Positions 7,205 through 9,927 of a DNA stretch of 9,927 nt are shown here, one piece after another. The position numbers were made by a program, and so were the translations under genes. The stretch comes from Bacillota bacterium (GTDB lineage: Bacteria; Bacillota; Clostridia; Lachnospirales; Lachnospiraceae), in the NCBI GenBank assembly GCA_023458855.1, contig JAEWWQ010000055.1, forward strand, positions 1 to 9,927. The letters run 5' to 3'. Within the stretch, counting starts at the first letter, position 1. Every line of letters begins with the position of its first letter. A model generated the notes under the pieces. That model worked only from the letters and a program-made list of their open reading frames with translations. It had not been told where the DNA came from and made no database searches.

Positions 7205-7219
7205 GCGACCAAAGGTCGC
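7205..7219 (+). repeat. Short perfect hairpin just upstream of the ackA ribosome site
   Basis: GCGACC (7205-7210) and GGTCGC (7214-7219) form a perfect 6-bp GC-rich stem with an AAA loop, ending 4 nt before the ackA Shine-Dalgarno sequence. GCGAC also occurs at 7148-7152, just after proS. The element may be a translational control hairpin or a member of a dispersed palindromic repeat family; the window cannot decide between these. Confidence 0.55.
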
Positions 7220-7223
7220 AGAT

Positions 7224-7228
7224 GGGAG
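7224..7228 (+). promoter_or_regulatory. Ribosome binding site that sets the ackA start
   Basis: GGGAG lies 6 nt before the ATG at 7235. The open frame extends upstream to a TTG at 7178, but that start has no matching site and would add 19 residues ahead of the invariant acetate kinase N-terminus MNVLVINCGSSS. Confidence 0.85.
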
Positions 7229-7234
7229 CCAGAT

Positions 7235-8428
7235 ATGAATGTATTAGTAATAAACTGCGGTAGTTCTTCTTTAAAATATCAATTAATCGACAGTAAGACA
7301 GAAGAAGTCTTAGCCAAAGGACTTTGTGAAAGAATCGGCATTGACGGCAGTATGCTGACACATCAACCGACAGGCAAAGATAAAATCAAGACAGAAATAG
7401 ATATGCCTAATCATACGGTTGCGGTACAGCTTGTGATTAAGAGCCTTACAGATTCTAAAGTGGGAGTAATCAAATCTTTGGAAGAGATTGGGGCTGTGGG
7501 ACATCGTATTGTTCATGGCGGAGAAAAATTCCAGGAAGCAACAATTCTTACAGATGCAGTTATCAAAGAGATTGAAGAATGTAATGATCTTGCACCGCTT
7601 CATAATCCGGCAAACCTGATTGGAATCAACTCCTGTAAGGAAATTATGCCAAATGTGCCTATGGCAGGTGTATTTGATACTGCATTTCATCAGACGATGC
7701 CAAGAAAAGCTTTTCTTTATGGTATTCCTTATGAATATTATAAAAAATATAAGATCAGGCGTTACGGTTTTCATGGAACCAGCCATGAATATGTTGCAAA
7801 GCGAGCAGCTGAAATTCTTGGAAAGAAAGTGACAGATCTTAGGACCATCATATGCCATCTGGGAAATGGTGCAAGTGTTTCAGCCGTTCAATATGGTAAG
7901 AGCGTTGACACAAGCATGGGATTAACACCACTGGAAGGACTTATCATGGGTACCCGTTCCGGGGATCTTGACCCTGCGATCGTGAACTTTATGGCAGAAA
8001 AAGAGGGTATTAGTGCTGCTGAGGTTACTGATATTCTGAATAAAAAATCAGGTGTTCTTGGAATATCTCAATTTTCAAGCGACTTCAGGGATCTGGCAGA
8101 GGCAAGTGCAGAGGGCAATGATCTTGCAAGTGCTGCATTGGAAGCTTACGCATACAGAGTCGGAAAATATATCGGTGCTTATGCGGCAGCCATGAACGGT
8201 GTTGATGTTATTGCATTTACAGCGGGAGCAGGAGAAAACAATGCAGAGGTCAGAAAACTGATTGCACAATACATCGGATTTCTGGGAACGAATATTGATA
8301 TGGAAAAAAATAAAGTCCGTGGGGAAGAAATCATTCTTTCTGACGAAGGAAGTAAAGTAATTACTATGGTAGTACCTACAAATGAGGAGCTTGCGATTGC
8401 AAGAGAAACCGTAAACCTCGTACAGTAA
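7235..8428 (+). CDS. ackA: Acetate kinase
   Basis: Protein of 397 residues, the standard AckA length. It interconverts acetyl phosphate + ADP and acetate + ATP, the substrate-level phosphorylation step of fermentative acetate production in the cytoplasm. From the ATG at 7235, residue positions match those of the characterised Methanosarcina enzyme: Asn7 in INCGSSS, Arg91 in GHRIVHGG, Asp148 in VFDTAFH, His180 in GFHGTSH, Arg241 in MGTRSGDLDP and Glu384 in PTNEE. ASKHA-fold phosphate motifs are present, including HLGNGAS (208-214) and AFTAGAGENN (327-336). Propionate and butyrate kinases are relatives, but the match to AckA is close. Its usual partner phosphotransacetylase (pta) is not next to it. 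It lies 90 nt after proS, with inverted repeats in the gap, and 22 nt before cca, with which it is probably co-transcribed. Confidence 0.96.
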   Translation: MNVLVINCGSSSLKYQLIDSKTEEVLAKGLCERIGIDGSMLTHQPTGKDKIKTEIDMPNHTVAVQLVIKSLTDSKVGVIKSLEEIGAVGHRIVHGGEKFQEATILTDAVIKEIEECNDLAPLHNPANLIGINSCKEIMPNVPMAGVFDTAFHQTMPRKAFLYGIPYEYYKKYKIRRYGFHGTSHEYVAKRAAEILGKKVTDLRTIICHLGNGASVSAVQYGKSVDTSMGLTPLEGLIMGTRSGDLDPAIVNFMAEKEGISAAEVTDILNKKSGVLGISQFSSDFRDLAEASAEGNDLASAALEAYAYRVGKYIGAYAAAMNGVDVIAFTAGAGENNAEVRKLIAQYIGFLGTNIDMEKNKVRGEEIILSDEGSKVITMVVPTNEELAIARETVNLVQ

Positions 8429-8450
8429 ATAAGATAGAAAGAGGGATAGC

Positions 8451-9776
8451 ATGACCATACAACTTCCGGAAAAAGTAAAATACATCATTGATACTTTGAT
8501 TGCAGCCGGCTACGATGCCTATGCAGTTGGCGGTTGTGTGCGCGATTCTATCCTTGGACGTGAACCTGATGACTGGGATATTACAACTTCTGCCATGCCG
8601 GAACAGGTCAAAAGTCTGTTTCGCAGGACGATAGACACCGGTATTCAGCATGGTACCGTTACCATCATGCTGGAAAAAGAAGGGTTTGAAGTTACCACAT
8701 ACCGTATTGATGGGGAATATGAAGACAGTCGGCATCCCAAAGAAGTAATATTTACACCAAATCTGACAGAGGACTTGAAACGGAGAGACTTTACGATTAA
8801 TGCGATGGCATATAATGATAAAGTCGGAATGGTGGACGAATTTGGCGGGATACAAGATCTTGAGCGAAAAGTTATTCGCTGTGTCGGGAATCCAGAAGAG
8901 AGGTTTTGTGAAGATGCGCTTAGAATTATGCGTGCAATCCGTTTTTCAGCACAACTTGGTTATTCAATTGAAGAAAATACGAGAGAAGCAATTACAAAGA
9001 TGGCGGCAACACTTCAAAATATCAGTGCAGAGCGAATCCAGGCGGAGCTGGTAAAGCTGGTGGTATCGGATCATCCCTATTTACTAAAGGATGCCTATGA
9101 CACTGGTGTCACAAATGTCATATTTCCTGAATTTGACCGGATGATGCAGACAACACAGAATAATCCCCATCATCAATATACAGTGGGAGAACATGTGCTT
9201 CATGCTATGGAAGAGGTACAGAAGGATAAGGTTCTTCGTCTGGGTATGCTATTCCATGATATTGGAAAACCGGAAACAAAGTCTACAGACAAAAATGGAA
9301 TTGATCATTTCTACCGACATGCTGCGGTTGGTCAGGAAATAACAAGGAAGATTCTGCGCCGCCTCAAGTTTGATAATGATACAATTAACAGAGTAACAAA
9401 AATTGTGCTTTTTCATGACTACAAGGTAGATCTGACACCAAGCGGTGTCCGGCATGCCATCGCAACGGTAGGAGAAGATGTATTTCCGTATCTGTTTTTA
9501 GTAAAAAGAGCCGACATCCTGGCTCAAAGCACCTATCAGCAACAGAAAAAACTTGATAAGCTGACAAAGATGCAGACTTTATACGAGAATGAGATGGAAG
9601 CAAAAAATTGTGTGTCGTTAAAGACACTTGCTGTTACCGGAAAGGATTTGATCGATGCCGGTATGCAGCCGGGAAAAGAACTTGGTGATACATTGGATCA
9701 ATTATTAGAATTAGTGATCGACCGCCCAGAATATAATACAAAGGAATACTTAATAAACAGGGCTTTGCACCAATAA
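8451..9776 (+). CDS. cca: CCA tRNA nucleotidyltransferase with HD domain
   Basis: Protein of 441 residues, a class II nucleotidyltransferase that builds or repairs the 3' CCA end of tRNAs. The head has AVGGCVRDSILG (25-36) and the DWD pair (Asp41, Asp43) expected to bind catalytic metals. RRDFTINAMAY (111-121) follows, then the nucleotide-selecting motif EDALRIMRAIRF (154-165). A middle helical neck and body with tRNA-binding character continue from there. An HD phosphohydrolase-like domain comes next: His247, His269-Asp270 in LFHDIGKP, His290, and Asp354 in KRADILAQ. The C-terminus is complete. GAGGG lies 5 nt before the ATG. Some bacteria split the job between CC-adding and A-adding enzymes, and the sequence alone does not exclude either. 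HD-domain activity (2',3'-cyclic phosphodiesterase or phosphatase in E. coli) is inferred. It shares a tRNA theme with proS upstream, though ackA lies between. Confidence 0.93.
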   Translation: MTIQLPEKVKYIIDTLIAAGYDAYAVGGCVRDSILGREPDDWDITTSAMPEQVKSLFRRTIDTGIQHGTVTIMLEKEGFEVTTYRIDGEYEDSRHPKEVIFTPNLTEDLKRRDFTINAMAYNDKVGMVDEFGGIQDLERKVIRCVGNPEERFCEDALRIMRAIRFSAQLGYSIEENTREAITKMAATLQNISAERIQAELVKLVVSDHPYLLKDAYDTGVTNVIFPEFDRMMQTTQNNPHHQYTVGEHVLHAMEEVQKDKVLRLGMLFHDIGKPETKSTDKNGIDHFYRHAAVGQEITRKILRRLKFDNDTINRVTKIVLFHDYKVDLTPSGVRHAIATVGEDVFPYLFLVKRADILAQSTYQQQKKLDKLTKMQTLYENEMEAKNCVSLKTLAVTGKDLIDAGMQPGKELGDTLDQLLELVIDRPEYNTKEYLINRALHQ

Positions 9777-9861
9777 ATAAGGGATTAAAAAAATATACTA
9801 AAAATCAATAAAGATATCATTTTTTGAAACATACTTTTACATTCACATTCATAAGATAGCG

Positions 9862-9890
9862 TATCAGAAGTATTCGTCATACTTTTGATA
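9862..9890 (+). repeat. 12-bp stem-loop upstream of the gene leaving the window
   Basis: TATCAGAAGTAT (9862-9873) pairs with ATACTTTTGATA (9879-9890) around a 5-nt loop, with one G-U wobble and no gaps. It ends 10 nt before a strong ribosome site. With no U-run after it and a new gene start so near, an operator or 5'-UTR structure is likelier than a terminator for cca. CATACTTTT in its 3' arm also occurs at 9830-9838. Confidence 0.5.
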
Positions 9891-9911
9891 GAAGAAGTCT
9901 GGGAGGTATGA

Positions 9912-9927
9912 ATGTGGATGATAAAGC
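9912..9927 (+). CDS. Start of an unidentified downstream gene (3'-truncated)
   Basis: A strong ribosome site GGGAGG (9901-9906) is followed by two possible starts in different frames. ATG at 9912 (5-nt gap) would give MWMIK. GTG at 9914 (7-nt gap) would give MDDK. Only about five codons are visible, so the product cannot be named and the start is not settled. The gap from cca is about 135 nt, with an AT-rich stretch and a stem-loop and no clear terminator. Confidence 0.4.

Noticed and set aside
7310..7858. Minus-strand 182-codon open frame
   Set aside because: It lies wholly antisense to acetate kinase, has a low-complexity composition with no family resemblance, and is explained as a shadow of the real gene.
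9800..9825. AAAAAT/ATTTTT pairing followed by T residues, as a cca terminator
   Set aside because: The stem is only 6 A-T pairs with a 13-nt loop; too unstable to support a terminator call.

Overview
The window is AT-rich, densely packed, almost entirely plus-strand bacterial DNA. It looks like a low-GC Firmicute of class Clostridia, probably Lachnospiraceae-like. The evidence is strong AGGAGG-type ribosome binding sites, a T-box leader, an archaeal/eukaryal-type prolyl-tRNA synthetase, lipoproteins in a sugar ABC operon, and acetate kinase. The genus cannot be named from this sequence alone.

Region 1 (1-5334) is a ribose uptake and activation operon, cut at its 5' end. In order it holds a sugar-binding protein (rbsB-like, N-terminus missing), an intercistronic hairpin, a DUF2291-type lipoprotein, a duplicated ABC ATPase (rbsA-like), a permease (rbsC-like), ribose pyranase (rbsD) and ribokinase (rbsK). 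Together they would capture ribose outside the cell, import it, convert beta-pyranose to a form the kinase can use, and phosphorylate it to ribose 5-phosphate. No regulator gene is visible; it may lie upstream.

Region 2 (5331-7144) is prolyl-tRNA synthetase under a T-box leader. A near-consensus promoter overlaps the rbsK stop codon. The leader has a recognisable specifier loop with a CCU (proline) codon, a stem III, the T-box sequence with UGGU, and a terminator hairpin. Uncharged tRNA-Pro should therefore raise proS expression.

Region 3 (7145-9776) holds acetate kinase (ackA), preceded by a short leader with competing inverted repeats, and then a CCA-adding tRNA nucleotidyltransferase (cca) with an HD domain, 22 nt downstream. 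No phosphotransacetylase gene adjoins ackA.

Region 4 (9777-9927) is an AT-rich intergenic stretch with a 12-bp stem-loop and the ribosome binding site of a gene that runs off the window.

The genes are well-known families and I see no sign of a wholly new system. The items most worth checking are the DUF2291 lipoprotein within the ribose operon, the non-terminator hairpin after rbsB, the lack of an rbs terminator ahead of the T-box, and the possible ribosome-site-sequestering leader of ackA.
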